A stretch of DNA of 43,954 nucleotides from CAZCZR01 sp964503455 (GCA_964503455.1 CAZCZR010000009.1:1-43954); one strand, 5' to 3'; numbered from the stretch's first letter, positions 7,849 to 15,650 are shown. Translations and numbers: made by a program. Notes: a model not told the origin generated them from the letters alone.

Positions 7849-7885
7849 GGGGCAGCTGCATAGTTGTTGCGGCTGCCTTCTTTTT
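7849..7885 (+). terminator. Terminator-like hairpin in the citrate synthase leader
   Basis: GGCAGCTGC (7851-7859) pairs with GCGGCTGCC (7869-7877, one G-U) around a 9-base loop, and TTCTTTTT follows. It lies between the promoter and the ribosome binding site, so it may attenuate citrate synthase. It could instead end read-through from uxaC. Confidence 0.65.
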
Positions 7886-7910
7886 AATAAACAGGAAAGG
7901 AGCTGCGGTG

Positions 7911-9311
7911 ATGAAAAGTATAGACGATATCAAGAACAGCATGAAGAGCATAATAGAGAATGTGGAAAAAGATGACAAGCGTATCAATGAGCTTGCCGCG
8001 CTTTGTGTTGCGAACGGACGTATCGACTCGGAGCTGTATGCGAAATATGATGTAAAGAGAGGGCTGAGGGATCTTAACGGAAAAGGAGTGCTTACCGGTC
8101 TTACCGAGATAGGCGACGTCAAGGCGTATGATATTATTGACGGAAAGAACGTGCCGTGCAGAGGACAGCTTTTTTACAGAGGAATAGATGTGGAGGAGCT
8201 TGTAAAAGGCTTTATAGCGGACAAACGATACGGATTTGAAGAAACGGCGTATCTGCTTTTGTTCGGCGCGCTGCCGGATGAAAAGCAGCTTAAGGATTTT
8301 TGCGAGCTTTTAGGCTCATACCGTCAGCTTCCGACGTCATTTGTAAGGGATGTTATAATGAAATCCCCGTCCTCGGACGTGATGAACGCGATGGCGAGAA
8401 GCGTACTTATGCTGTATTCGTATGATACGAACCCGAACGACATATCAATACCTAATGTGCTGCGCCAGTCGCTGAAGCTTATAGCGCAGCTGCCGATTTT
8501 GGCGGTACACAGCTACTGGGCGTACAATTATTACCATAATAAGGCAAGCTTTGTGGCGCACCGTCCCGACCCCGAAAGATCGGCGGCGGAAAATATCCTG
8601 TATATGCTGCGCCCCGACCAAAAGTATACCGAGCTTGAAGCGCGGATACTTGATATATCCCTTGTGATCCATGCGGAGCATGGCGGAGGAAACAACTCTA
8701 CATTCACCAACCATGTTGTCACCTCTACGGGTACCGATACGTATTCGGCTGTGGCGGCGTCGCTTGGATCGCTGAAGGGTCCGCGTCACGGCGGAGCCAA
8801 TCTCAAGGTCATGGATATGTTCGACGATATGAAGGAGAAGCTGCGCGACTGGGAGGATGAGGAGGAAATATCCGCGTATCTGTCGGATATTTTAGACAAG
8901 CGCGCCTTTGATAAGGCGGGACTGATCTACGGCATAGGCCACGCGGTGTATTCGCTGTCGGATCCGAGAGCGGAGATACTCAGGGGCTTTGTGGAGAAGC
9001 TTGCGATAGAGAAGCATTGCGAGAAGGAATGGAATCTGTATAAAGCGGTTGAGCGTCTTGCGCCGGAGATTATCTCCTCAAAGAGGAAGATGTACAAGGG
9101 AGTAAGCGCCAACGTGGACTTTTACAGCGGCTTTGTATACAGTATGCTGGGTCTGCCCAGAGAGCTGTACACGCCTTTGTTTGCCGCCGCGCGTATAGTA
9201 GGATGGTCGGCGCACAGGATAGAAGAGCTCGCCAACGGCGGAAAGATAATACGCCCCGCGTACAAAAACGTGCAGGAAAGAGTTGCGTATGTTCCGATGA
9301 GCGAAAGATAA
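7911..9311 (+). CDS. Citrate synthase
   Basis: This enzyme condenses acetyl-CoA and oxaloacetate to citrate in the cytoplasm. The 466-residue protein has an N-terminal extension before LTEIGDVKAYD and CRGQLFYRGIDVEELV. The active-site regions are HAEHGGGNNSTFTNHVVTSTGTDTYSA, LKGPRHGGAN and GIGHAVYSLSDPRA, holding the two catalytic histidines. It resembles the long citrate/2-methylcitrate synthases of gut Clostridia. The ATG at 7911 stands 8 bases after AAGGAG; a GTG directly before it (7908) is an alternative that adds one residue. No aconitase or isocitrate dehydrogenase gene is adjacent, so a role in glutamate synthesis rather than a full cycle is likely but inferred. Use of 2-methylcitrate chemistry cannot be excluded. 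Confidence 0.92.
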   Translation: MKSIDDIKNSMKSIIENVEKDDKRINELAALCVANGRIDSELYAKYDVKRGLRDLNGKGVLTGLTEIGDVKAYDIIDGKNVPCRGQLFYRGIDVEELVKGFIADKRYGFEETAYLLLFGALPDEKQLKDFCELLGSYRQLPTSFVRDVIMKSPSSDVMNAMARSVLMLYSYDTNPNDISIPNVLRQSLKLIAQLPILAVHSYWAYNYYHNKASFVAHRPDPERSAAENILYMLRPDQKYTELEARILDISLVIHAEHGGGNNSTFTNHVVTSTGTDTYSAVAASLGSLKGPRHGGANLKVMDMFDDMKEKLRDWEDEEEISAYLSDILDKRAFDKAGLIYGIGHAVYSLSDPRAEILRGFVEKLAIEKHCEKEWNLYKAVERLAPEIISSKRKMYKGVSANVDFYSGFVYSMLGLPRELYTPLFAAARIVGWSAHRIEELANGGKIIRPAYKNVQERVAYVPMSER

Positions 9312-9350
9312 AAAGATAATAAAAAAGATAATAAAAAGATAATAAAATAA
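9310..9350 (+). repeat. Short A/T direct repeats
   Basis: Near-identical AAAAGATAAT units recur three times directly after the citrate synthase stop codon, followed by AAAATAA. This looks like simple-sequence slippage; on the minus strand it supplies the T-rich tail of the adjacent terminator. Confidence 0.6.
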
Positions 9351-9381
9351 GGCGCGGCGTCATTACGATACCGCGCCTTCT
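9351..9381. terminator. Bidirectional terminator between citrate synthase and terD
   Basis: GGCGCGG (9351-9357) pairs with CCGCGCC (9371-9377), with TTCT after it on the plus strand and a T-rich tract after it on the minus strand. It lies between convergent genes. Confidence 0.7.
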
Positions 9382-9405
9382 GCATGGGAAGATAATGTCT
9401 ATTTG

Positions 9406-9996
9406 TTATGCGTACCTTTGCGCCAGCTCGGTTATTTTGCCGTCGCGGGTCCCCTGACCCATGCCGCCGAAGCGCCAGCCGCCGTTAAAACGGTGCAGAT
9501 CGCCCATGATTATAGCGGTCATGCCCATATAGTCGCCCTTGGGATGGAAACGGCATATTTCACGTCCGTCGGAGGCGTCGTTTATGCGTATGTACATATC
9601 GCGGACGCGGCTGAAATTCTGCCCCAGATTAAAAGCGTCATATATCGTCATTGCGAATATTATCCTGTCGTATTTTTCCGGTATGCGCCCGGGGTATACC
9701 TCTATGACTTTTTCGCCGCTGCCGTCGCTGCCGATATAAATAATGCCGCCGGAGGAATGAGTGCGGTTGCCGAAGTAAATAAGATCTGTGTTTTCTTTTA
9801 AAATACCGTCCGTAAGCATGAGAGCCGATATTTTGCAGTCAAGCGGCGTCGGATCACGGAAACCCATAATACCTCCGACCGCCTTGGCGGCGCTTTCCCA
9901 GCCTATCGCGACAATCAATTCCTCAGGTTGCGAATAGTTTTCCGACAAAAGTATTTTTTGTCCTTTTTTTAAACCCACCGACATCTGTTCCGTCAT
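9406..9996 (-). CDS. TerD-family calcium-binding stress protein
   Basis: This 196-residue cytoplasmic protein of the TerD/CABP1 family shows SVGLKKGQKI at the start, then DCKISALML and DLIYFGNRTHSSGGIIYIGSDGSG with acidic Ca2+-site residues. VYPGRIPEKYDRIIFAMTIYD and a WRFGGMGQG end follow. The family is linked to tellurite, phage and stress responses, but its molecular role is unsettled. It begins 36 bases after the rhomboid gene on the same strand and probably shares its promoter. It is a lone copy with no terB, terC or other ter genes nearby. The first ATG (9996) has AAGGAAAGG very close to it; a second in-frame ATG four codons later is possible. Confidence 0.88.
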   Translation of the reverse strand: MTEQMSVGLKKGQKILLSENYSQPEELIVAIGWESAAKAVGGIMGFRDPTPLDCKISALMLTDGILKENTDLIYFGNRTHSSGGIIYIGSDGSGEKVIEVYPGRIPEKYDRIIFAMTIYDAFNLGQNFSRVRDMYIRINDASDGREICRFHPKGDYMGMTAIIMGDLHRFNGGWRFGGMGQGTRDGKITELAQRYA

Positions 9997-10032
9997 CCTT
10001 TCCTTGTTAATAAATATAAGTGTGATAAAGCT

Positions 10033-10620
10033 TCAGCTCATCATTTTCCGTATTTTCGGCTTTGTGAAAAGCATCCCCGCCGCGCAGCCGATAATGCCGC
10101 CTGCGACGTGCGTAAGATTTGAGATATTGTCTGCGGAGGTGGCGCCGGAGTATATCTCTCCGCCTATGTATATGACCGCCGCGATAAGAAGCGTCAGAGG
10201 AATTTCGCCCTCCTTTACTCCGGCGGCGGAAGCCATAAGTATAAACGCGAACGCGATCCCGCTTGCTCCCAAAAGAGCGGTGTGTCGAAAAAGCAGCAGA
10301 TGCAGTCCTCCCGTGACAACGGCGGTCACCGCCATGACCGCTATAATGCTTTTGGTGCCGTATTTTTCCTCAAGCAAAGGCCCTGCAAGCAGAAGCATTA
10401 TCATATTTCCGGAAAAATGCTCCCAGTCCGCGTGACCGAACACATGAGTAAACACCCTTACATAAGCGAGCGGATCGGAAAAGGATGTTCTGTACACGGA
10501 GAACAGGAACCGGTTTGACTCGCCTTTGGTGATATAGTTTATCCCCAGAACGGCGGCGCATATTGCCGCGAAAGTCAGCACAGCGGGAGAATTGTATTTA
10601 ATACGTAATTTTGTTTTCAT
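10033..10620 (-). CDS. Rhomboid-family intramembrane serine protease
   Basis: This 195-residue polytopic protein of about six helices has the rhomboid catalytic set: Asn72 in HFSGN, the nucleophile Ser120 in GASG, and His171 in LTHVAGG. Rhomboids cleave single-pass membrane proteins within the bilayer; the substrate here is unknown. It has no extra cytoplasmic domain, so it is a minimal form. GGAG stands 7 bases upstream of the ATG, and a consensus-like promoter lies just before it. The terD gene follows closely on the same strand. Confidence 0.9.
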   Translation of the reverse strand: MKTKLRIKYNSPAVLTFAAICAAVLGINYITKGESNRFLFSVYRTSFSDPLAYVRVFTHVFGHADWEHFSGNMIMLLLAGPLLEEKYGTKSIIAVMAVTAVVTGGLHLLLFRHTALLGASGIAFAFILMASAAGVKEGEIPLTLLIAAVIYIGGEIYSGATSADNISNLTHVAGGIIGCAAGMLFTKPKIRKMMS

Positions 10621-10649
10621 CGCTCAGCTCCATATGATTTTATACCGTA

Positions 10650-10678
10650 ATTATAACACGTTATTCGGAGCAAGTCAA
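10650..10678 (-). promoter_or_regulatory. Sigma-A-type promoter of rhomboid-terD
   Basis: On the minus strand TTGACT (10678-10673), 17 bases, TATAAT (10655-10650). It lies 30 bases before the rhomboid ATG. Confidence 0.7.
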
Positions 10679-10727
10679 TAACTACGCGTTTTTTTCGATG
10701 AAATTTGTACAAAATCACCAAGAACCG

Positions 10728-11171
10728 TCAGTAGATAAAGCAGTAGATAATTCCGGCGGCGAAGGAGGAGAGCGTACCGTACAGGATAACGGGGCCGGCG
10801 ATGGTGAAGATCTTGGCTCCGGTGCCGAGGATCAGCCCCTCGGTCTGCGAATCGAGCGCGGGCGATACCACCGAATTTGCGAATCCCGTTATAGGAACGA
10901 CTGTTCCCGCTCCGGCGAATTTGGCGATTTTTTGATACACGCCCAACCCCGTAAGCAGCGCGCTTAAAAATATCAGCGTCACGGAGGTGAACGCCGCCGC
11001 GGAATCCCTGTCCATGCCGCACACCTTTGTATAAAGATCGGAAAACGCCTGCCCTATCGCGCATATAAGACCGCCGACCAAAAACGCCTTCAGACAGTCG
11101 GAAAACAGCTTTGACGGCGGCGTTTTTCTTTTTATAATCTCGTCATATTGCTCTTGTGTCATTTTTTTCAT
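10728..11171 (-). CDS. spoVAC: Stage V sporulation protein AC
   Basis: This is a 147-residue membrane protein of the SpoVA channel, which moves Ca2+-dipicolinate into the forespore and out at germination. SpoVAC-specific stretches include KAFLVGGLICAIGQAF, LLTGLGVYQKIAKFAGAGT, VPITGFANSVVSPALD and EGLILGTGAKIFTIAGPVI. The SPALD block separates it from the related SpoVAE. Several membrane helices cover most of the protein. SpoVAD and SpoVAE, normally directly downstream, are absent here; the next minus-strand gene has its own vegetative promoter. The ATG at 11171 has AAGGAA about 11 bases upstream. A forespore-type promoter is described separately. Confidence 0.92.
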   Translation of the reverse strand: MKKMTQEQYDEIIKRKTPPSKLFSDCLKAFLVGGLICAIGQAFSDLYTKVCGMDRDSAAAFTSVTLIFLSALLTGLGVYQKIAKFAGAGTVVPITGFANSVVSPALDSQTEGLILGTGAKIFTIAGPVILYGTLSSFAAGIIYCFIY

Positions 11172-11216
11172 TTATATACAGCTTCCTTTCGTGTTGCGTT
11201 GAGAGCGCCTCATATG

Positions 11217-11245
11217 TATTTTATCCGAAAAGCGAAACTTCATGC
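11217..11245 (-). promoter_or_regulatory. Candidate forespore (sigma-F/G-type) promoter of spoVAC
   Basis: On the minus strand GCATG (11245-11241), 14 bases, then GGATAAAATA (11226-11217). The second element fits the Bacillus sigma-F -10 pattern GGNNANAHTR at every position. Sigma-G recognises similar sites. Confidence 0.55.
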
Positions 11246-11294
11246 CGAAAATATTAACAAACGGTTAATTTTAATTATATTTTTGACATAGGTA

Positions 11295-11323
11295 TTGAAT
11301 TTTTGAAATTAATGAGGTATAAT
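11295..11323 (+). promoter_or_regulatory. Sigma-A-type promoter of the DUF5685-dnaJ group
   Basis: TTGAAT (11295-11300), 17 bases, TATAAT (11318-11323), 39 bases before the GTG start of the DUF5685 gene. Confidence 0.7.
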
Positions 11324-11362
11324 AATAGTTGAAATTCATACGGACAAGCGGGGAATGTTGCA

Positions 11363-12253
11363 GTGTTTGGATATGTGAACATTTACAAGGACGAGCTTAA
11401 AATAAAGGACTACAACGTTTTCCGCGCGTATTACTGCGGCTTGTGCAAGGCGATAGGCAGATGCGGCTCCCATATTGCGAGAATGGGACTCAGCTATGAT
11501 ATGACATTTCTGGCGCTGCTTTTGTCATCTCTTGAGGAGGGCGGACCGGAGATAGAGCTGCGCCGCTGCCTGCTGCATCCGTTTCACAAAAGAGGCAACG
11601 CGGTAAACGATAAGGCGATCGACTATGCCGCTTATATGAGCGTGATTCTGGCGTATCTGAAGCTTGCGGACGATGCGGCGGATGACAAAAGCATAAAAGC
11701 AAGGATAGGTATGCTTTTATATATCCCCGCCGTAAGGCGTTCAAGGAAGAAATACCCGTCGGAGTACGGGCGCATCAAGGATCTGCTTGACGAGCTGAGC
11801 GCCCTTGAAAAGGAAAACTGTTCCGATCCCGACCGTGCCGCCGACTGCTTCGCGAGAATACTGGAGCTGCTGTTTGTGCCGGAGTTCGTGACGGATGAGG
11901 CAAAGAGGCGTTCGCTTGCGTGGATGGGCTACAATATAGGGCGGTGGATATATCTTATCGACGCGTTTGCGGATATGGAAAAGGATGAAAAGAAGGGAAG
12001 CTATAACGTGTTTCTCGCCGGCAAAAACGCCTGCCGCGACAAAGACAGGCTTGCCAAAGCAACGGATGATGCCTTGATTCTGACCCTCGCCAACGCAGCG
12101 TCGGCATACGACCTGCTTGAGATAAAGAAAAACAAAGATATACTTGACAATATTCTGCTGCTGTCGCTTAAAATGAAGCAGCAATATATAATATACTGCC
12201 ATAAGGAAAAACGGTGCGAAAAGCTGCCGGGAAGAAAAGAAAAAGGAGAATAA
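11363..12253 (+). CDS. DUF5685 family protein
   Basis: This 296-residue protein of unknown function is recognised by its N-terminus, MFGYVNIYKDELKIKDYNVFRAYYCGLC, followed by KAIGRCG and YDMTFLALLL. Three cysteines cluster in this segment. The remainder is mainly helical, with SVILAYLKLADDAADD resembling the acidic helix of helical-bundle enzymes. The GTG at 11363 is the only in-frame start near the family N-terminus and has GCGGGGA before it. It is followed after 4 bases by the J-domain gene, a pairing I recall in other Clostridia, suggesting that the two products act together. The function is not known. Confidence 0.85.
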   Translation: MFGYVNIYKDELKIKDYNVFRAYYCGLCKAIGRCGSHIARMGLSYDMTFLALLLSSLEEGGPEIELRRCLLHPFHKRGNAVNDKAIDYAAYMSVILAYLKLADDAADDKSIKARIGMLLYIPAVRRSRKKYPSEYGRIKDLLDELSALEKENCSDPDRAADCFARILELLFVPEFVTDEAKRRSLAWMGYNIGRWIYLIDAFADMEKDEKKGSYNVFLAGKNACRDKDRLAKATDDALILTLANAASAYDLLEIKKNKDILDNILLLSLKMKQQYIIYCHKEKRCEKLPGRKEKGE

Positions 12254-12257
12254 AGCT

Positions 12258-12881
12258 ATGGATCCGTACAGTGTTCTCGGAGTACAGCCGGACGCGGATG
12301 AAGAAACGATCAAGCGCGCATATAAGGAGCTGGTGAAAAAGTATCACCCGGACAAGTATGTGAACAACCCGCTTGCCGATCTTGCCGCGGAAAAAATGAA
12401 AGAGATCAACAAAGCGTATGACGCTATTATGAATAAAAATAAAAACGCCTCGGGCGGTTCGGGTTATACGGACGGATATTCGGGAGGATATTCCGCAGCC
12501 GGCTCCGCCGACGCGTCTTTTGCGGCGGTCAGAATGATGATAGACTCCGGCAGATACGGCGAGGCGGAGAAAATGCTTGCGTCCCTGCCGCAGAACGCGG
12601 AATGGTATTATCTGTCGGGCGTTATGTATATGCGCCGCGGCTGGACTGCTAAGGGCATGGAATACCTGAACCGCGCCGTGTCAATGGATCCGAACAATAT
12701 GGAATACCGTTCGGCAAGGGATAATATGAACAACCGCGGAACGGTGTATCGTCAGGGAGGCGGCGGCCAGGTATCAAGCTCCGGCTGCTGCGGAGGGAGC
12801 CCGTGCGACTGCTGCGCTAATCTGCTGTGCGCGGACTGCTGCTGCGAATGTATGGGCGGCGATCTGATTACCTGCTGTTAG
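12258..12881 (+). CDS. J-domain protein with cysteine-rich tail
   Basis: Residues 1-65 form a DnaJ-type J-domain (DPYSVLGVQPDADEETIKRA, the HPD triad in KKYHPDKY, then KMKEINKAYDAI) that would stimulate a DnaK ATPase. A Gly/Ser/Tyr-rich linker follows, then a TPR-like segment (about 90-160, with WYYLSGVMYMRRG). The last 32 residues contain 12 cysteines, including a CCC and three CC pairs, which suggests metal binding or a zinc-finger-like tail. It lacks the G/F-zinc-finger arrangement of DnaJ itself, so it is a specialised co-chaperone. RBS: AAGGAG. It starts 4 bases after the DUF5685 gene and is probably in the same operon. Confidence 0.87.
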   Translation: MDPYSVLGVQPDADEETIKRAYKELVKKYHPDKYVNNPLADLAAEKMKEINKAYDAIMNKNKNASGGSGYTDGYSGGYSAAGSADASFAAVRMMIDSGRYGEAEKMLASLPQNAEWYYLSGVMYMRRGWTAKGMEYLNRAVSMDPNNMEYRSARDNMNNRGTVYRQGGGGQVSSSGCCGGSPCDCCANLLCADCCCECMGGDLITCC

Positions 12882-12916
12882 CGGCTTGCAAGGCTTTTCG
12901 GAAATTTTGAAAGCGG

Positions 12917-13420
12917 GTGAAGCTTATCTTGAAGATGAACACGCGCGCCGTGGCTCTTGCGGGGATGCTTGCGGCACTGAATTTTATTGTAATGCTTGTG
13001 TTGGGAAGGCTGGCTTCGCTGTCGGCGTATGCCGTGGCTATGCTTGTGATGTGCGCGGCGGTCGTCGAGTGCGGGACAGCTGCGGCGGCGGGAGCTTACG
13101 CCGTATCGGCGGCGCTGATGCTTTTGCTTCTGCCCGATAAGACGGCAGCGGTATGGTATACGGTATATTTCGGACTGTATCCCGTTATAAAGAGCATAGC
13201 CGACAAAAAGAAATCCGCCGTGCAGTGGACAATAAAGATTATATACGGGGCGGCGGCGCTCGGCGCGCTTACTCTGCTTTTAAAGCTGCTCGCACCGGCG
13301 GCGGTCATACCGTGGTGGGCGTATATAGCGGCGGTGCCTGTATTTATAGCGGCGGATTTTGTTCTGACGCGGGCGATACACATATACAACACGCAGATAA
13401 GAAAATATTTACATAAATAA
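12917..13420 (+). CDS. Small integral membrane protein (ECF S-component-like), function unknown
   Basis: This protein of up to 167 residues has about five hydrophobic helices. AVALAGMLAALNFIVMLVLG at the start and GLYPVIKSIADKK in the middle resemble a group of clostridial membrane proteins that look like substrate-binding S-components of ECF transporters. No ECF ATPase or T-component lies nearby, and the substrate cannot be guessed. The start is uncertain: GTG at 12917, TTG at 12929 and ATG at 12935 are all in frame with weak ribosome binding sites. It sits between the J-domain and DUF1385 genes on the same strand. Confidence 0.7.
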   Translation: MKLILKMNTRAVALAGMLAALNFIVMLVLGRLASLSAYAVAMLVMCAAVVECGTAAAAGAYAVSAALMLLLLPDKTAAVWYTVYFGLYPVIKSIADKKKSAVQWTIKIIYGAAALGALTLLLKLLAPAAVIPWWAYIAAVPVFIAADFVLTRAIHIYNTQIRKYLHK

Positions 13421-13434
13421 GAAAGGTCATAACA

Positions 13435-14406
13435 ATGAACGAAAAAAAGGAACAGCATATAACCTCCATAGGAGGTCAGGCTATAATAGAAGGCGTTATG
13501 ATGCGCGGACCGTTCAAAACGGCGTATGCGGTCAGAAAACCGGACGGGGAGATTGAAACAAAGGTCGAGGAGGTTGGGGTAAAGACCCGCCCTAAATTCT
13601 GGCGGCTGCCGATCGTGCGGGGGTGCATCAACTTTTTTGACAGTCTTATAATCGGCATGAAAGCGCTTATGTATTCAGCGGATTTCATAGACCTTGAGGA
13701 GGACGAGGAGGAAGAAGAAAGCAAGCTTGACAAATGGCTTGAGGACAAATTCGGCGATAAGATAAAGGATATAGTCATATATGTTTCGATCGCGCTGTCG
13801 CTTGTGATGAGCGTCGGACTGTTCATACTTCTGCCCACCGCTCTGACGCGCGGCATAGAAGCGCTTGCAAAGCTCCTCGGCGCGGGAGGCTTTACCGGCA
13901 CGAGAGCGTTTACGAGCATAATGGAGGGCGTTACCAGAATGGTGATATTCATCGGCTATCTTGCGCTGGTGTCGCGGATGAAGGACATAAAGAGAGTGTT
14001 TGAATATCACGGCGCGGAGCATAAGACCATAGCCTGCTATGAAGCCGGCGAGGAGCTGACGGTGGAAAATGTCAAAAAGCACTCGCGCTTCCATCCCAGA
14101 TGCGGTACCAGCTTTTTGCTGTTTGTAATGATAGTAAGCATAATAGTTTTCTCGCTGCTGCCGAGGACGGGCATATTTTTGAGGATGCTTATGCGGCTTG
14201 CGCTGCTGCCGGTCGTTGCGGGAATTTCATATGAGATCATAAAGCTTGCGGGCAGAAGCACGAACCGATGCGTAAGGTGGCTTTCAAAGCCGGGACTGTG
14301 GCTTCAAAGACTTACCACAAACGAGCCTGACGGGTCGCAGATAGAGGTTGCGATAGCGTCGATGCAGGCGGTCATTCCCGAAAACAAGGAGGATGACAGA
14401 TGGTAA
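13435..14406 (+). CDS. DUF1385 family membrane protein (YqhQ-like)
   Basis: This 323-residue protein begins with the family signature SIGGQAIIEGVMMRGP and has KFWRLPIVRGCINFFDSLIIGMKAL. An acidic stretch (EEDEEEEES, about 83-91) follows, then four membrane helices. YHGAEHKTIACYEAGEELTVENV and HPRCGTSFLLFV follow, with conserved His, Glu and Cys residues that could form a metal site. The function is unestablished. In many Firmicutes this gene directly precedes prmC and prfA. Here its stop overlaps the prmC start (ATGGTAA), so the two are translationally coupled. RBS: AGAAAGG. Confidence 0.88.
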   Translation: MNEKKEQHITSIGGQAIIEGVMMRGPFKTAYAVRKPDGEIETKVEEVGVKTRPKFWRLPIVRGCINFFDSLIIGMKALMYSADFIDLEEDEEEEESKLDKWLEDKFGDKIKDIVIYVSIALSLVMSVGLFILLPTALTRGIEALAKLLGAGGFTGTRAFTSIMEGVTRMVIFIGYLALVSRMKDIKRVFEYHGAEHKTIACYEAGEELTVENVKKHSRFHPRCGTSFLLFVMIVSIIVFSLLPRTGIFLRMLMRLALLPVVAGISYEIIKLAGRSTNRCVRWLSKPGLWLQRLTTNEPDGSQIEVAIASMQAVIPENKEDDRW

Positions 14407-15230
14407 CCGCCGAGCTTTTAAGAGAAACGTCAAAGGCCCTTGAGGGCATTGATAACGGCGCGTTTGAAGCGAGAGAGATAACGGGAAGCATACTCGGACT
14501 TTCGGCGGCGGAGCTTATCATAAACCGCGACAAAGAGGTGCCGGCGGAAAAGGCGGAAGCGGTAAGAAAAGCGGCAAAAAGGCGGCTTGACGGAGAGCCG
14601 ATGCAGTATATATTGATGAGGGCGGAGTTTATGTCTCTGCCCTTTGTTTTGAACCGCGATACGCTTATACCGCGAGCCGACACCGAAACCCTTGCCGAAG
14701 CAGTGATCAAACGGCTTCGCCCGGGCGATGAGGCGCTTGACCTTTGCACAGGCTCCGGATGCGTGGCGGTGAGCCTTGCGTATTACGGCGGCGATGTAAA
14801 TGTCACGGGAGTGGATATTTCGCAAAACGCGCTTGCCGCCGCGCGCGAAAACGCCCGTATAAACGGCGTTGAAACAAAGTGCCGTTTTGAGGCGGCGGAC
14901 ATTATGACGCAGACGCCCGACAGGGAATACAGCGTTATAACAGCCAATCCGCCTTATATAAGAAGCGGCATAATAGACGGCTTGCAGCGCGAGGTGAGCG
15001 CGTTTGAGCCGCGGCGCGCTCTTGACGGCGGGGAGGACGGACTCGACTTCTACCGCCGTATCATACAGGCATATACGCCGTATCTGAAGAAGGGCGGCAT
15101 TATGGCGCTTGAGATAGGCTTCGATCAGGGCGCGGACGTAAAAGCGCTGATGATGAAGCTGTATAAGGATATACAAATTATAAAGGATCTCGGCGGCAGG
15201 GACAGAGTTGTAACAGGCACAAAGCTTTAA
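14400..15230 (+). CDS. prmC: Peptide chain release factor N5-glutamine methyltransferase
   Basis: PrmC methylates the Gln of the GGQ motif in release factors using S-adenosylmethionine. The 276-residue protein has an N-terminal helical domain (1-85), the LIPRADTETLAEAV stretch, and the SAM motif ALDLCTGSGCVAVSLAY. The catalytic NPPY follows in VITANPPYIRSG (about residue 183), and then the ALDGGEDGLDFYRRI block. Its start overlaps the end of the DUF1385 gene. The substrate gene prfA, usually next, is absent. Its last 4 bases overlap the end of the opposing hxlR-type gene. Confidence 0.93.
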   Translation: MVTAELLRETSKALEGIDNGAFEAREITGSILGLSAAELIINRDKEVPAEKAEAVRKAAKRRLDGEPMQYILMRAEFMSLPFVLNRDTLIPRADTETLAEAVIKRLRPGDEALDLCTGSGCVAVSLAYYGGDVNVTGVDISQNALAAARENARINGVETKCRFEAADIMTQTPDREYSVITANPPYIRSGIIDGLQREVSAFEPRRALDGGEDGLDFYRRIIQAYTPYLKKGGIMALEIGFDQGADVKALMMKLYKDIQIIKDLGGRDRVVTGTKL

Positions 15231-15592
15231 TCCCGGCATCCGCACGGGCGCACCATGGTGCAGTCCGGCGTTACGCCCATATCCGAAAGGTAGCGCGTAC
15301 CCCATTCGTACATCAGCGTGATAATGGGGATAAGGCTTTTTCCAAGCTCGGTCAAAGCGTATTCCACCTTCGGAGGCACCACCGGATATACGGTGCGCGT
15401 TATTATGCCCTTTGCTTCAAGCTCGCGCAGCTGCTGGGTGAGCATTTTGGGCGTAGCTGAAGGGACAAGCCTTTGCAGCCGCCCGAAGCGCAGCGTCCCC
15501 GACGCAAGATGCCACAGTATCAGCGGCTTGTATTTCCCTCCGATAAGCTCAAGCGTTGCCTCTACCGGACAGTTGTATTTATGCTCGTTCAT
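15227..15592 (-). CDS. HxlR-family transcriptional regulator
   Basis: This 121-residue winged-helix regulator shows the family pattern YNCPVEATLELIGGKYKPLIL near the start, then LRFGRLQRLVPSATPKMLTQQLRELEAKGII (recognition region) and VPPKVEYALTELGKSL. Cys8 is the position that senses oxidants or electrophiles in relatives such as YodB and HypR, which suggests a redox or thiol-stress signal. A further Cys-rich end (CTMVRPCGCRD) is present. AAGGAG precedes the ATG. It is divergent from the copper ATPase gene, and a dyad like the YodB operator lies over its own promoter. Control of the copper ATPase is possible but not shown. Confidence 0.9.
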   Translation of the reverse strand: MNEHKYNCPVEATLELIGGKYKPLILWHLASGTLRFGRLQRLVPSATPKMLTQQLRELEAKGIITRTVYPVVPPKVEYALTELGKSLIPIITLMYEWGTRYLSDMGVTPDCTMVRPCGCRD

Positions 15593-15611
15593 AACGGTAC
15601 TCCTTAATATA

Positions 15612-15642
15612 TACTATACAAAAGATAGTAATTTACTTTCAA
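15612..15642 (-). promoter_or_regulatory. hxlR-type gene promoter overlapped by a YodB-like operator
   Basis: On the minus strand TTGAAA (15642-15637), 18 bases, TATAGT (15618-15613). A perfect inverted repeat, TACTAT (15612-15617) and ATAGTA (15625-15630) with 7 bases between, covers the -10 region and resembles the known YodB operator (TACTAT...ATTAGTA type). A second dyad, CAAGT/ACTTG with 4 bases between, lies at 15640-15653. Confidence 0.6.
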
Positions 15643-15650
15643 GTGCATAC

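Noticed and set aside
7908..7910. GTG as citrate synthase start
   Set aside because: The ATG directly after it has better spacing (8 bases) from AAGGAG.
11281..11290. TTGACA as -35 of the DUF5685 promoter
   Set aside because: The distance to TATAAT would be 29 bases; TTGAAT at 11295 gives the proper 17.
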